Notes: a model not told the origin generated them from the letters alone. A stretch of DNA of 64,000 bases from Segnochrobactrum spirostomi (GCF_009600605.1 NZ_VWNA01000001.1:496001-560000); one strand, 5' to 3'. Counted from the first letter of the stretch, positions 47,213-56,570 are shown. Made by a program: numbers and translations.

Positions 47213-48160
47213 TCAGCCGAAGGCCGGTCCGCGCACGCTGTAGGGCTTCGTCTCGCGCCAGCGTTCCATCAGCGCTTCGAGATCGGAATCCGTGCCCGCG
47301 GGCAGCGTGATCCGCGGTGTGACATAGAGATCGCCGTGGCCGCCGCTCTTGACCGGAAGCCCCTTGCCGCGCAGGCGCAGCGTGCGGCTCGCACCGGCGC
47401 CGGGCGGAATCTTGAGATCGACGGACCCAGTCAGGGTCGGCACGCGCACCTTGCCCCCGAGCACCGCCTCGTCGAGGGTGATCGGCACGTCGAGCTTGAG
47501 GTCCGTGCCGTCCACCGTGAACAGCGGATGGGGAGCGAACACGACGGTGACGATCGCATCGCCTGCCGGGCCACCGAGTGGGCTCGGATGGCCCTGCCCC
47601 TTAAGCCGGATCTTTTCGCCCGGCTGCACGGCCGGCGGCAGCTTGACGTCGACCGTCTTGCCACTCGGCAGGGCCACCCGTGCCTTCTCGCCCTGGGCGA
47701 CGTCCTCCAGGCTGACCTGGGCGGTGACGGCGATGTCCTCGCCCGCCGGCGCGGGCCCGCGCGCCTCGCCACCACGGCGACCACGGCCGCCGAGCACCTG
47801 GCTCAGAATGTCTTCGATATCGGGCCCGAAATCGCCGCCCCCCGGAGCGCCCCCCGCCTGACGGAAGCCACCGGCACGCGGGTCGAAGCCGCCACGGCGA
47901 CCATCGAACCCATTGAAATCGAAGGCCGGCGCACGCGGCTTGCCGTCGCCGTCGATCTCGCCGCGGTCGAACTGGCCGCGCTTGTCGGCATCGCCGAGGA
48001 TTTCGTAGGCCGAGCCGATTTCGGCGAAACGGGACTGCGCCTTCGGATCGTCCTTGTTACGGTCGGGATGAAAGCGCTTAGCGAGCTTGCGGAAAGCCGA
48101 CTTGATCTCGGCCTCGCTCGCGGAGCGGGCCACCCCCAAAACCTCGTACGGATCACGCAT
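47213..48160 (-). CDS. DnaJ/CbpA-like co-chaperone without zinc finger
   Basis: 315 residues. J domain at the N-terminus: DPYEVLGVARSASEAEIKSA, FRKLAKRFHPDRNKDDPKAQ including HPD. A Gly/Phe-rich linker (about residues 80-130) is followed by the DnaJ C-terminal beta domains (EDIAVTAQVSLEDVAQGEKA, ITLDEAVLGGKVRVPTLTGS). No CxxCxGxG zinc finger is present, so it is a CbpA-type helper of DnaK. ATG 48160. Confidence 0.92.
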   Translation of the reverse strand: MRDPYEVLGVARSASEAEIKSAFRKLAKRFHPDRNKDDPKAQSRFAEIGSAYEILGDADKRGQFDRGEIDGDGKPRAPAFDFNGFDGRRGGFDPRAGGFRQAGGAPGGGDFGPDIEDILSQVLGGRGRRGGEARGPAPAGEDIAVTAQVSLEDVAQGEKARVALPSGKTVDVKLPPAVQPGEKIRLKGQGHPSPLGGPAGDAIVTVVFAPHPLFTVDGTDLKLDVPITLDEAVLGGKVRVPTLTGSVDLKIPPGAGASRTLRLRGKGLPVKSGGHGDLYVTPRITLPAGTDSDLEALMERWRETKPYSVRGPAFG

Positions 48161-48357
48161 CTGACACCTCGCGAACGGCGCCGGGCGATCCGTTGTCTCA
48201 CCGAATCGAGCCCACGCCGGGAATGGAATATCGGCGCATCGGGTGCACCGTTCGGCCCACCCTATCCGATCTCGTGCCAGGGAACACGTGCGGAGGCGGA
48301 CTTGCCCCACATATGGAGACGATAGGAATAAATACCAGAGGGAAACCGGAGACCGGC

Positions 48358-48825
48358 TCAGCTCGCCGCCGTCAGCGCGGGCGCGAGGCCTTCCACGCTC
48401 CAGGTCCCGTCTGCTTGACGGCAGGCGACGCCACGCAGCGCCCTCACCCCGTCGACCGCGTTGACGAGGGTCGAGAAGGTGCGACACGGGGTCCCGTCGG
48501 GTCCCTTCAACGCGGCGACGTTGGTGATCGTGCCCTGGGATCCGGATTCGGGATTGCTCCAGGAGATCGGGGTGACGGCGCCCTCACCCGCTCCGGCGAG
48601 CGAGGCGCTCATGGCGGAAAGATCGCCGACCGCGAGGCCCGACGCGGGTGCGGCGGCGGCCATCGAGGAGGTGATGTCGGGCCCGGCCGCTTGCGGGCCG
48701 AGGGGGAGCGAGATGCTGCCGCAGGCCGCCGTCGAGAGGCTCAAAGCGAGCACCGCGACGAAGCGCACCGTCTGCGATGACGTCTGCCCCTGGAAGGGCG
48801 CTCCGAAGGCGAGATATGTACGCAT
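48358..48825 (-). CDS. Lipoprotein of the RT0821/17-kDa surface antigen type
   Basis: 155 residues with an atypical N-terminal leader and the lipobox LSLSTAAC at about residues 28-35. The mature part ends in a domain with TPCRTFSTLVNAVDGVRALR and GVACRQADGTWSVEG, like the C-terminal module of RT0821/Lpp0805 family surface proteins. Function unknown. The ATG at 48825 is chosen over the preceding GTG. Divergent from pdxH (24-base gap), so the two promoters overlap their coding starts. Confidence 0.78.
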   Translation of the reverse strand: MRTYLAFGAPFQGQTSSQTVRFVAVLALSLSTAACGSISLPLGPQAAGPDITSSMAAAAPASGLAVGDLSAMSASLAGAGEGAVTPISWSNPESGSQGTITNVAALKGPDGTPCRTFSTLVNAVDGVRALRGVACRQADGTWSVEGLAPALTAAS

Positions 48826-48848
48826 CACTGTGACCGCCGGAGAGCGAG

Positions 48849-49502
48849 ATGTCGAACGAGCACGAAGGTCCTGACCCTCAGGGTTACATGGACGCCTTAA
48901 CGAGTCGTGACTTCACGTCCGACGGCGAACCGTTCGCCCTGTTCGGCGAGTGGCTGAAGGATGCGACGGCGTCGGAGACCAACGATCCGAACGCGATGGC
49001 GCTCGCGACCGTCGACGAGGACGGCCTGCCCAACGTCCGCATGGTCCTGCTCAAGGGGGCCGATGCGGCCGGCTTCGTGTTCTACACGAACTACGAGAGC
49101 GCGAAGGGGCGCGAACTGCTCGCCCATCCCAAGGCGGCCCTGGTGTTCCACTGGAAATCGCTGCGCCGGCAGGTCCGCGTTCGCGGCCCGGTCGAGACCG
49201 TCACCGAGGACGAGGCGGACGCCTATTATCGCAGCCGCCCGCGCGGCAGCCGCATCGGCGCCTGGGCCTCCAAGCAATCGCGCCCGCTCGAAAGCCGCTT
49301 CGCCCTCGAGACGGAGGTCGCCCGCTACACGGCGAAGTTCGGCATCGGCGACATCCCCCGCCCTGCCCATTGGTCGGGGTTCCGCATCGTGCCGGTGGAG
49401 ATGGAATTCTGGCACGACCGGCCGTTCCGCCTGCACGACCGGGTGAAGTTCACCCGCGAAAATGCGCAGACCTCGTGGACGAAGACCCGGCTCTATCCGT
49501 GA
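48849..49502 (+). CDS. pdxH: Pyridoxamine 5'-phosphate oxidase
   Basis: 217 residues. FMN enzyme that oxidises PNP or PMP to PLP. Family features: [59 protein letters not shown] and the C-terminal [15 protein letters not shown]. It completes the B6 route with pdxJ in this window, though far apart. Converges on corA with 12 bases between the stops. Confidence 0.95.
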   Translation: MSNEHEGPDPQGYMDALTSRDFTSDGEPFALFGEWLKDATASETNDPNAMALATVDEDGLPNVRMVLLKGADAAGFVFYTNYESAKGRELLAHPKAALVFHWKSLRRQVRVRGPVETVTEDEADAYYRSRPRGSRIGAWASKQSRPLESRFALETEVARYTAKFGIGDIPRPAHWSGFRIVPVEMEFWHDRPFRLHDRVKFTRENAQTSWTKTRLYP

Positions 49503-49514
49503 GGCGAGAGCTCG

Positions 49515-50495
49515 TCAGAGCCAGCGCTTCCAGCGGAAGAAGAGGTACGTGCCGATCGCGGAGATGAACATCAAGGCGAGCGAGAACGGATAGCCGTACT
49601 TCCAATCGAGGTCCGGCATGTCGTGGAAGTTCATGCCGTAGATCGACGCGATCAGCGTCGGCGGCATGAACACGACCGCCAGAACCGAGAAGATCTTGAT
49701 GATCGCGCTCTGGTCGAGATTGACGAGGCCGAGCACCGCATCGAGAAGGAAATTGATCTTGGAATCGAGCGCGGCGGCGTGGTCGGAAAGTGACTTCAAG
49801 TCTCGCGTCATCGTCTTGAGCGAGTCGCGATCGACCTTGGTGAAGCCCGCCTCGGTCTCGTGCTGATTGAGGAAGAGCATCGTGCGCGACAGCGTCATCA
49901 GGCTTTCCTGGACGCGGTTGTTGAGCATGCCCTGGCGGCCGATCGAGCGGATCACGTCGTGGAAATCCGGGGCGCCGCGGCGATCGGAGATGCCCATCTC
50001 GAACACGGACCGGGACACCACGTCGATGTCGGCGGCGATGTGCTCGAGGATGTCGGCGGCGCGCTCGACGACGGCCTCGAGCAGGTTGAGAAGCACCGCC
50101 TGGCCGTTGTTGCAGGTGTTGTTCGCCTTCTGCAGGCGATAGGCGGCGAGCGGGAACGCCTTCGGCTCGTCGTAGCGGACGGTGGCGAGCTTGTCGCCGG
50201 CGAGGATGAAGGTGACCGGCGTGGTGCCGGGCCGCCCCTCGGCGATGCCGCAGAGCAGCGTCGCCGTCATGTAGATCGCGCCGTTCTCGATATAGAGCCG
50301 GCTCGAAGTCTCGATTTCCTGCATCTCCTCGGGCGTCGGCACTTCGATGCCGAGCAGCGCCTCGGTGGCACGGTCTTCGGCGACGGTTGGCGTCAGGAGA
50401 TCGACCCACAGCGTCGAAAGCGGCAAGGCGACGGCCTCACCCTCGGCCTGGAAGCGCTGCAGCGACGTACCGGTCGGAACAAAATAGGTGATCAT
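49515..50495 (-). CDS. corA: CorA-type magnesium/metal transporter
   Basis: 326 residues. Long cytosolic alpha/beta domain with helical stalk, then two membrane helices: IIKIFSVLAVVFMPPTLIAS ends with the pore motif YGMNFHDMP, and the second is PFSLALMFISAIGTYLFFRW. Carries Mg, Co or Ni ions. ATG 50495 (MITYFVPTGTSLQRFQ); the open frame upstream is not similar to the family. Confidence 0.94.
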   Translation of the reverse strand: MITYFVPTGTSLQRFQAEGEAVALPLSTLWVDLLTPTVAEDRATEALLGIEVPTPEEMQEIETSSRLYIENGAIYMTATLLCGIAEGRPGTTPVTFILAGDKLATVRYDEPKAFPLAAYRLQKANNTCNNGQAVLLNLLEAVVERAADILEHIAADIDVVSRSVFEMGISDRRGAPDFHDVIRSIGRQGMLNNRVQESLMTLSRTMLFLNQHETEAGFTKVDRDSLKTMTRDLKSLSDHAAALDSKINFLLDAVLGLVNLDQSAIIKIFSVLAVVFMPPTLIASIYGMNFHDMPDLDWKYGYPFSLALMFISAIGTYLFFRWKRWL

Positions 50496-50690
50496 CGCCG
50501 CACTCCACTGCACGCCGGCATGGGGATGGCGTTCCCGCCGACGGTCAAGCACCGGACGCTCTCCGGTGGTCGGTACGGCACGCCACGCCGCTCGGCAAGA
50601 GCGGCAGCGCACCGGGCGCCGATCCTTGGCGGAGCCATGCGAACTTTATGTGACAAACGTTCACACGGGGCGAGTACCTCCGGCGCCGTC

Positions 50691-50936
50691 AACCGCTTGG
50701 CCGAGATCGGAACGATGACGGTGTTGCTGGTGTCAGCGACCCTGGTCGAAGCGCCGTTGATCCGCGTGAGCGTCGCGCCGAATGCCCAGAACGGGCTGCG
50801 CGAACCCTCTCAGGTGATGATCGACAAGGCGATGTCGGTGAAGCGGGACAGAATCGGCCCCGTTTTCGGTCACCTCGAACCGGAAACGATGCTGTCCGTC
50901 ACCCGCGCCCTCGCGGTCTTTCTCGGCTTCGCCTGA
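50691..50936 (+). pseudogene. 5'-truncated MazF/PemK-like toxin relic
   Basis: The last 73 codons (ATG 50715) encode TMTVLLVSATLVEAPLIRVS, then PNAQNGLREPSQVMIDKAMS and RIGPVFGHLEPETMLSVTRA ending ALAVFLGFA. This is the C-terminal two thirds of a MazF/PemK-type endoribonuclease. The usual N-terminal part, with the first beta strands and the GKPRPALV segment, is missing in all three frames upstream, and no antitoxin gene is seen. The relic is therefore unlikely to be active. Its end is 10 bases from the end of the methyltransferase gene. Confidence 0.7.
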
Positions 50937-50946
50937 GCCGCGGGGC

Positions 50947-51708
50947 TCACAACGCCCGCCGGCCGAGCGGGATGATCTCGGGCGAAGCCGGGGTGAAGGG
51001 CGTCCCGTTCCAATCGCCGAGCCACGTCTCCACCGCGAGCGCGGCCGCGGCGATCAGGCGGGCGATCTCGTCGCGGGCGGGAAAGGCGATGCGTGACCGC
51101 GACGACAACAGCCGTCCGCTTTCGACGATCCGATAGAACGTGCCGTAGGTGACGATGCCGCTCACCGGGTCGTGCTCGACGTCGTTCCACGCCTCGACGG
51201 CGCCGAAATCCGGATGCGCGACGAGGCGGTGCGAGCGGTCCGGCGTCCACTCCCGCCATTCTTCGGCGGCCGGATTGCGGCTGTCGAACACGAAACGTCC
51301 GGCCGGGGAGAGATGCACCGCGATCGTCGCGAGGAGCGCCGCCCGATCCTGTTCGGTGAGGAACACCTGAAAGGCGTGCCCGGTCAGCACCACGAGATCG
51401 AAGGTGCGGCCGAGGCGAACCGTGCGGGCATCGGCTTCGACCCAGGTCACACCGGCGCCACCGGGGCGCGATCGCGCGTTGTCCAGCATGGCGCCGGCCG
51501 GATCGACACCGAAAACGGCGCGACCGACACGTCCGTCCGCGGCCGACGCAATCATCACCGCGAGTTCGCCGGTTCCGCAGCCGAGATCGAGCACGCTTGC
51601 GGCCTTCCCGGCCAAAGCGAGGCAACAATCCCGATCCGGCGACGGCCCGCCGTTCTCGAGGTCATAGAACGAGACGAGCGCCGGATCGTCGTAGAGCGCG
51701 TCACGCAC
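50947..51708 (-). CDS. Class I SAM-dependent methyltransferase
   Basis: 253 residues. The SAM-binding motif I is VLDLGCGTGELAVMIASAA near residue 40, then FGVDPAGAMLDNAR, WVEADARTVRLGRTFDLVV and the later FVFDSRNPAAEEWREW. The substrate is unknown. GTG 51708 (RDALYDDPALVSFYDLENG) is chosen because GGAGG lies six bases before it; ATG 51741 has no such site. Confidence 0.85.
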   Translation of the reverse strand: MRDALYDDPALVSFYDLENGGPSPDRDCCLALAGKAASVLDLGCGTGELAVMIASAADGRVGRAVFGVDPAGAMLDNARSRPGGAGVTWVEADARTVRLGRTFDLVVLTGHAFQVFLTEQDRAALLATIAVHLSPAGRFVFDSRNPAAEEWREWTPDRSHRLVAHPDFGAVEAWNDVEHDPVSGIVTYGTFYRIVESGRLLSSRSRIAFPARDEIARLIAAAALAVETWLGDWNGTPFTPASPEIIPLGRRAL

Positions 51709-51792
51709 CGGAAGCCTCCGCCCGACGCACGCGATCCGCATCCGCGCACCGCACCATCATCGGCGTAACTCGCGAGGCGTCCCGCGCCGCAC

Positions 51793-51942
51793 TCAGCTCT
51801 GCTGCTCGAACCGCTCGCGCAGGGAGGCATCGCGACCCGGCGCGGCCTTCTTGCCCTTGGTCTTGCAGACCGTCGCCGCCGACACCGCCTGGATGCCGAC
51901 GGGCTTATAATGATGGGTCAGATCCGCATGGCCCTGGCTCAT
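51793..51942 (-). CDS. Small conserved-looking protein, 49 residues
   Basis: ATG 51942 gives MSQGHADLTHHYKPVGIQAV, then SAATVCKTKGKKAAPGRDAS. The HYKPVGIxAV segment is reminiscent of a group of short rhizobial proteins of unknown function. It may start 22 codons earlier (52008). It is basic and has no membrane helix. Being real is plausible from its codon pattern and the stop position, but not certain. Confidence 0.5.
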   Translation of the reverse strand: MSQGHADLTHHYKPVGIQAVSAATVCKTKGKKAAPGRDASLRERFEQQS

Positions 51943-52320
51943 CTGGGCTTCGTCTCTCACCGCGCGGCCCGAACCTTGGCCACCATGTCCGACGTGATCT
52001 TGCTTCATTACCTCACAGCCGGCGCTCGTTCCGCGCCGGTCCTCCTGACAGCCCGGCTCGCGCCGGATCCCCTGAATGACGCCGAACTTCCGACGTCGTT
52101 CCCACTTGAAGCCCTAAATCTCGATTCAGGCAGGATAAGGGTCGCACGGTGAAAGCTCCGGAGACCCCGATCACGCTTCCTTACACTTCGTTACAATCCC
52201 CATCTTCATCTTTTGGAGACGATGAAGGCGGGAGCATCGCCCGAAACTCGATTACAGCGAGCTTTTGCTTAACGCACGATGAATGCGCGAAGCTTGCAAG
52301 CGCGAGCGCTGACGGTTTGA
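51943..52320. other. Intergenic region without recognisable gene
   Basis: About 380 bases between a small minus-strand gene and the end of the metallo-hydrolase gene. It includes a lower-GC patch at 52150-52330 (TTACACTTCGTTACAATCCC and CTTTTGGAGACGATGAAGG). It probably holds a promoter for the small gene. No RNA gene or repeat recognised. Confidence 0.35.
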
Positions 52321-53235
52321 TTATTCCTGTGGGGATTCGGTCGCGGTGCCGCCCGTGGCGAGCGCGGGATGGTCTTCGCCGACGAGCCCGCGCTCGACGA
52401 GATGGTCGAGGTGGGCGAGCACCGACAGGGCCGCGGCCGGCTTCAACGCCGGGTCGAGGCCAGCATAGATCGCATCGACGAGATCGGCGAGCGTGCGGTC
52501 GCCCGCGCCGAGCCGGGCGAGCACCGCCGCCTCCCGTGCCGCGCGATGGGCCTTGAGCGCCGCGACGTAGGCGTGAGCCTCGCGCTGCGGGCCGCCATGA
52601 GCCGGCAGATACACGCTCTCCGGCCGGGCGAGCAGGCGGTCCAGCGAGGCGAGATAATCGGCCATCGCCCCGTCCGGCGGCGCGACGATCGTGGTGGACC
52701 ACGCCATCACGTGATCCCCGGAGAAGAGGATATCCGTGCCGCCGAGGGCGAAGGCGAGATGGTTCGCCGCGTGCCCCGGCGTGGCGACGGCCTCGATCGC
52801 CCAGCCGTCACCGGCGACACGGTCGCCGTCGCGCAGCACGACATCCGGCCGGAACGCGAGGTCGCCCGAGGCGTCGAGCCCGAGGGTGCGCCCCGGACGC
52901 GGCGCCCGCGCCGGGCGGTGTGGCCCCTCGCCGTAGACCGGCGCGCCGGTCGCCGCCGCGAGCGCGCGGGCCGCGGGAGAATGATCGAGATGGGTATGGG
53001 TGACGAGGATGTGGCTCACGCCCGCCGGCCCCGCCGCGGCGAGGATCGCGGCGACATGGGCAGGATCGTCCGGCCCGGGATCGATCACCGCGACCGGACC
53101 CGACCCGACCAGAAAGGTGTTGGTGCCGTGGAAGGTGAACGGGCCGGGATTGCGCGCCGTCAGCCGGCGCACTCCGGGCGCGACCTCGACCGCCTCGCCA
53201 TAATGCGGATCGAACGTGCGGTCGTGCTCCGGCAT
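52321..53235 (-). CDS. Metallo-beta-lactamase-fold hydrolase
   Basis: 304 residues, LACTB2-like layout. Zinc site ILVTHTHLDHSPAARALAA near residue 75, then VATPGHAANHLAFAL and ILFSGDHVMAWSTTIV, and the C-terminal helical/winged segment with LSVLAHLDHLVERGLV. Related proteins include nucleases and thioesterases such as glyoxalase II; the substrate is not known. It follows the flavoprotein gene with three bases between. Confidence 0.88.
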   Translation of the reverse strand: MPEHDRTFDPHYGEAVEVAPGVRRLTARNPGPFTFHGTNTFLVGSGPVAVIDPGPDDPAHVAAILAAAGPAGVSHILVTHTHLDHSPAARALAAATGAPVYGEGPHRPARAPRPGRTLGLDASGDLAFRPDVVLRDGDRVAGDGWAIEAVATPGHAANHLAFALGGTDILFSGDHVMAWSTTIVAPPDGAMADYLASLDRLLARPESVYLPAHGGPQREAHAYVAALKAHRAAREAAVLARLGAGDRTLADLVDAIYAGLDPALKPAAALSVLAHLDHLVERGLVGEDHPALATGGTATESPQE

Positions 53236-53238
53236 CGG

Positions 53239-54537
53239 TCAGCCCGCCCGCGCCGGCAGCCGCGCGTCTGCGAGGTGGGCGATCTGGGCGCCGACCTCGT
53301 AATAGGCCTCCTTGGCCGCTCGGAACCCGATCTGCTCGGGCGCCGTGACCGGCAGGGGCAGCGCCGCCTCCGACACGGCGCCCCGCACATGCTCGGCGAG
53401 CACCTTGCCGAACACCGTGCCCGGCGCGATGCCGCGACCGTTGTAGCCGCTGAACCCGACCACGTTCGGGGCGAAGCGGTGGAAGCGCGGCAGGTGGTTC
53501 GAGGTCATGCCGATGAGGCCGTACCATTCCGCCTCGAAGGTGACCGGGCCGATCTCCGGGAAGAGCTTGCGCATCGCCCGGTGCGCCCAGGCGCGGTGGA
53601 CGGCGAGCCCGGTACCGCGCAGCGCCCCGACGCTGCCGAACACCAGGCGCCCGGCCTGATCGAAGCGAAACGACGTGAGCACCTCACGGGTGTCCCAGGC
53701 GCCCTGCCGCTCGGGCAGGATCGTCGCCCGGGCGCGCTCGGAGAGCGGCGCGGTCGCGAAATTGAAATAAGGCAGGTGGACCAGCTCGGCGCGCACCTCG
53801 TGCCAAGGCGTCGTCGTGTAGGCGTTGGTCGCCACGATCACCCAATCGGCCCGCACCGCCCCGGCCTTGGTTCGCACGGTCCAGGCATTGCCGGTGCGGT
53901 CCGCCGCCACCACGGGGCTGCCGGTGTGGACCCGCGCGCCGGCCGCGATTGCCGCGTGGGCGAGGCCGCGCACATAAGCGAGCGGCTGCACCGTACCGGC
54001 CCGAAGGTCGAGCAGCGCCCCCGTATAGGCCCGGCTGCCGATCTTGCGCGCGGCCTCCGCCGGCCCGAGCAGATGCACGGGCGCGCCGCGCGACGACCAT
54101 TGCGCCGCGCGGTCGCGCAGTTCGGCGAACCCGCCGGCGCCGACCGCGCAATGGAGGGTGCCGGTCCGCACCGCCTCGCAGGCGATGGCGTGGCGGGCGA
54201 TCAGGTCGAAGACGAGGTTGGGGCCGTTGCCGAGCAGGTCGAGCAGCCGTCCGCCGTGCTCCACGCCGAGCGTGCCGGGCAGATCGTCCGGCATCACCCA
54301 CATGCCGGCATTGACGAGGCCGACATTGCGGCCCGACCCGCCGAAACCGATCTCCGATCCTTCGAGCACCACCGCCTCGATCCCCGCCTCGGCGAGGTGC
54401 AACGCCGCCGAGAGGCCGGTGAAGCCGCCGCCGACGATGACGACGTCGGCGCGCGTCTCGCCCGCGAGGGGGGCGGTCGCCGGCGCGGGGGGCGCGGTCT
54501 TTTCCCAAAGGCCGTGGGAGCGGGGATCGTTCAGCAT
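53239..54537 (-). CDS. FAD-dependent amine oxidoreductase (DadA/PuuB-like)
   Basis: 432 residues. FAD-binding Rossmann motif near residue 33: VIVGGGFTGLSAALHLAEAG; then GSEIGFGGSGRNVGLVNAGM and the C-terminal FSGYNGRGIAPGTVFGKVLA. The GSGRN variant of the second motif and the general layout resemble gamma-glutamylputrescine oxidase (PuuB/OrdL), but sarcosine oxidase-like substrates are also possible. The metallo-hydrolase gene follows on the same strand, so they may work together. Confidence 0.86.
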   Translation of the reverse strand: MLNDPRSHGLWEKTAPPAPATAPLAGETRADVVIVGGGFTGLSAALHLAEAGIEAVVLEGSEIGFGGSGRNVGLVNAGMWVMPDDLPGTLGVEHGGRLLDLLGNGPNLVFDLIARHAIACEAVRTGTLHCAVGAGGFAELRDRAAQWSSRGAPVHLLGPAEAARKIGSRAYTGALLDLRAGTVQPLAYVRGLAHAAIAAGARVHTGSPVVAADRTGNAWTVRTKAGAVRADWVIVATNAYTTTPWHEVRAELVHLPYFNFATAPLSERARATILPERQGAWDTREVLTSFRFDQAGRLVFGSVGALRGTGLAVHRAWAHRAMRKLFPEIGPVTFEAEWYGLIGMTSNHLPRFHRFAPNVVGFSGYNGRGIAPGTVFGKVLAEHVRGAVSEAALPLPVTAPEQIGFRAAKEAYYEVGAQIAHLADARLPARAG

Positions 54538-54718
54538 GCTCGTCGTCCGAATGACCGGCCCGCCAGGGTCCGGTCAGCAAGAATCCGGGTCAAGAAGTCG
54601 GGGCGCGATCATCCCGGACGCGAGTCCGGGGCGCGCCGCGTCGGCCTAGCGAACTGCGGACGGCCGGAGAACGCAAGGCGCCGCGAGCGCGCAGGCGGAG
54701 ATCCGGCACGCGCGCCGA

Positions 54719-55654
54719 TCACATCAGCACGCCCTTCACCGGCTGCGGCAAGGGAGGCAGGTCGGTCTCGCCCAGCGCCTCGCGCAGATTGATGGCAATG
54801 GTGTCGGCGATCGCGGCGATCGGCAGATCGTTCGGCAGGTCGCCGAACGGCTCCTCGAGTTCGTCGCCGAGGATATCGAGGCCGAAGAAGGTATAGGCGA
54901 CCATGCCCGCCGCGAGCGGCGCGAGCCAGCCGAGCTGGTCGGCGAAGCCGAACGGCAGCATGAAGCAGAAGACATAGGCCGTGCGGTGCAGGAGCAGCGT
55001 GTAGGCGAACGGCAGCGGCGTCGAGCGGATGCGCTCGCACGAGCCCTGGACCGAGGCCATCGCCTCGATCGTCGCCTCGATCATGGTGAATTCGATGTCG
55101 CTGAGGAGCCCCTCCCCGCGCGCCGCGGCGAGCTCGGCGACGATGCGGCGGAGCACGAAATCCGGCGGATTGCGGCTCGCCCGGTAGAGCCTCCGGTCCG
55201 CCTCGTCGAGACGCTCCAGCACCCGACCCTCGCCGTCACCCGGCCGCAGATGCAGCCGCAGCGCATAGACGAACGCGATGGCGAACCCGACGATGCGGGC
55301 CCGTAGCGCCGCGCCGCGACCGTCTCCCCGCCCCTCCAGAATGAGCGTCTGGCGGCCGAGCGTGCGCCCGGCGATGAGCAGCGCGCCCCACAGCTTTCGC
55401 GCCTCCCACCAGCGGTCGTAGCAGGCGTTGTTGCGGAACCCGAGAAAGATCGACAGCGCGATGCCGATGAGCGCGAACGGCGCGCTCGAGACGACCGGCA
55501 CCAAAGTCGGGAAATCCCGATGCGCGAGCACGATCAGCGCCGATAGCGCGATGACGAGGAAGAGTTGCGGGAAGATCCGCGGCAGGATCGAGCCGCCGGA
55601 AGCGCTGACGACGAAGAAGATGGAGAGAATGCCGGGCTTCTCGCGGACGATCAT
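54719..55654 (-). CDS. Bestrophin family membrane protein
   Basis: 311 residues. Bestrophin/UPF0187 family, ion channels of the inner membrane. N-terminal hydrophobic segments LFLVIALSALIVLAHRDFPT and SAPFALIGIALSIFLGFRNN, followed by the signature ACYDRWWEARKLWGAL; another pair of helices (RTAYVFCFMLPFGFADQLG, PLAAGMVAYTFFGLDILGDE) precedes the family end EEPFGDLPNDLPIAAI. The transported ion is unknown. Confidence 0.9.
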   Translation of the reverse strand: MIVREKPGILSIFFVVSASGGSILPRIFPQLFLVIALSALIVLAHRDFPTLVPVVSSAPFALIGIALSIFLGFRNNACYDRWWEARKLWGALLIAGRTLGRQTLILEGRGDGRGAALRARIVGFAIAFVYALRLHLRPGDGEGRVLERLDEADRRLYRASRNPPDFVLRRIVAELAAARGEGLLSDIEFTMIEATIEAMASVQGSCERIRSTPLPFAYTLLLHRTAYVFCFMLPFGFADQLGWLAPLAAGMVAYTFFGLDILGDELEEPFGDLPNDLPIAAIADTIAINLREALGETDLPPLPQPVKGVLM

Positions 55655-56016
55655 GACGGGCTCGTGTTCTCACCCGCGGATCGCGCGCCCGCGTGAAAGC
55701 CACAGCGGGGCGACGACCCAACGGACGACGTGACCTTGAAAGCAATTTTCGGAACCGACTCGGCGGAAGGGCCGCGGTCGGCTCGGTCACTCTAGAGAAC
55801 ATTCGGCCCGGAACGAGGCGAAGCGGCGGGAAAATGCGTGCAGAGACGGCGCGTCACGCGCCGTCCACACAGGACGGGACGCCCGGCGACGCCGTAACGC
55901 CATCGCCGCGGTCGGGGCCTCTCGGCCCGGAAGACGGAACGCGAGAGCCTCCAAACGCGCGTTCGGATGATACCGCGCAGAGTGACGCCGGAGCGACAGG
56001 CTTGCGCGGTCTCGTC
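55655..56016. other. Intergenic region without recognisable gene
   Basis: About 360 bases between the bestrophin start and the end of a small basic gene. It is GC-rich and holds scattered short inverted repeats. I see no gene, repeat element or terminator that I can support. Confidence 0.35.
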
Positions 56017-56253
56017 TTACTTGGCGGCGGCCTGCTTCGGCGCCGCGGCCTTGAGCCGGCGCACCGGCGTGGCCGGCGGCGGCGCCGCGGCTTCCTGGGC
56101 CAAGCGCGCGGCCCGCAGGCGCGCGATTTTCGCCGCGCGAGTCTTGGCCTCGTGGTCGGCGATTTCACGGGCGGCGCGCGTCGCCGCATCGGCCCGGGTT
56201 TCGAGCTTCGAAGGGGTCGGCTTGAAGATGTCGGTCTTCGGCTGCGTGACCAT
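56017..56253 (-). CDS. Small basic Ala/Lys-rich protein
   Basis: 78 residues: MVTQPKTDIFKPTPSKLETR, then a helical ADAATRAAREIADHEAKTRA and a Pro/Ala/Lys tail KAAAPKQAAAK. It could bind nucleic acid by charge, but no domain is recognised. The ATG at 56253 has GAGAGGGTG nine bases upstream. It starts 22 bases after the terminator of cspA, so it needs read-through from cspA or a promoter inside the terminator region. Confidence 0.6.
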   Translation of the reverse strand: MVTQPKTDIFKPTPSKLETRADAATRAAREIADHEAKTRAAKIARLRAARLAQEAAAPPPATPVRRLKAAAPKQAAAK

Positions 56254-56274
56254 CGTTTTCACCCTCTCAAATGC

Positions 56275-56300
56275 AAAAAAGGCCGGGCGAACCCGACCTT
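56275..56300 (-). terminator. Rho-independent terminator after cspA
   Basis: On the minus strand AAGGTCGGG, loop TTCG, CCCGGCCTT, then TTTT. It is 60 bases downstream of the cspA stop and in the right orientation. Confidence 0.85.
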
Positions 56301-56360
56301 CTTCTCCGCGACACGCGACCGATGCCAGTCCATCCGTGGTCATCGGGGGCGCCGCTAATG

Positions 56361-56570
56361 TCAGGCCGCCTGGAGATTTTCGGCGGAGTTCCGGCCATCG
56401 CGCGCACTGCGCACGATGTCGAAGCTGAGCTTCTGGCCTTCGTTGATCGTGTGCAGGCCGGCCCGCTCGACAGCCGAGATGTGGACGAACACGTCGGTGC
56501 CGCCATCATCCGGCTGGATGAAGCCGAAGCCCTTGGTCGAATTGAAGAACTTTACGGTTCCAATGCTCAT
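56361..56570 (-). CDS. cspA: Cold-shock domain protein
   Basis: 69 residues, one cold-shock domain. RNA-binding motifs are [18 protein letters not shown] (RNP1) and DVFVHISAV (RNP2). CspA-type proteins melt RNA structure and are often cold-induced. ATG 56570 with GGAAAA upstream. About 390 bases separate it from the tRNA gene; a long leader may lie there, as in other csp genes. Confidence 0.94.
   Translation of the reverse strand: MSIGTVKFFNSTKGFGFIQPDDGGTDVFVHISAVERAGLHTINEGQKLSFDIVRSARDGRNSAENLQAA

Noticed and set aside
50488-50718. Antitoxin gene upstream of the MazF relic
   Set aside because: The open frame there is Arg/Pro-rich and has no antitoxin motif.
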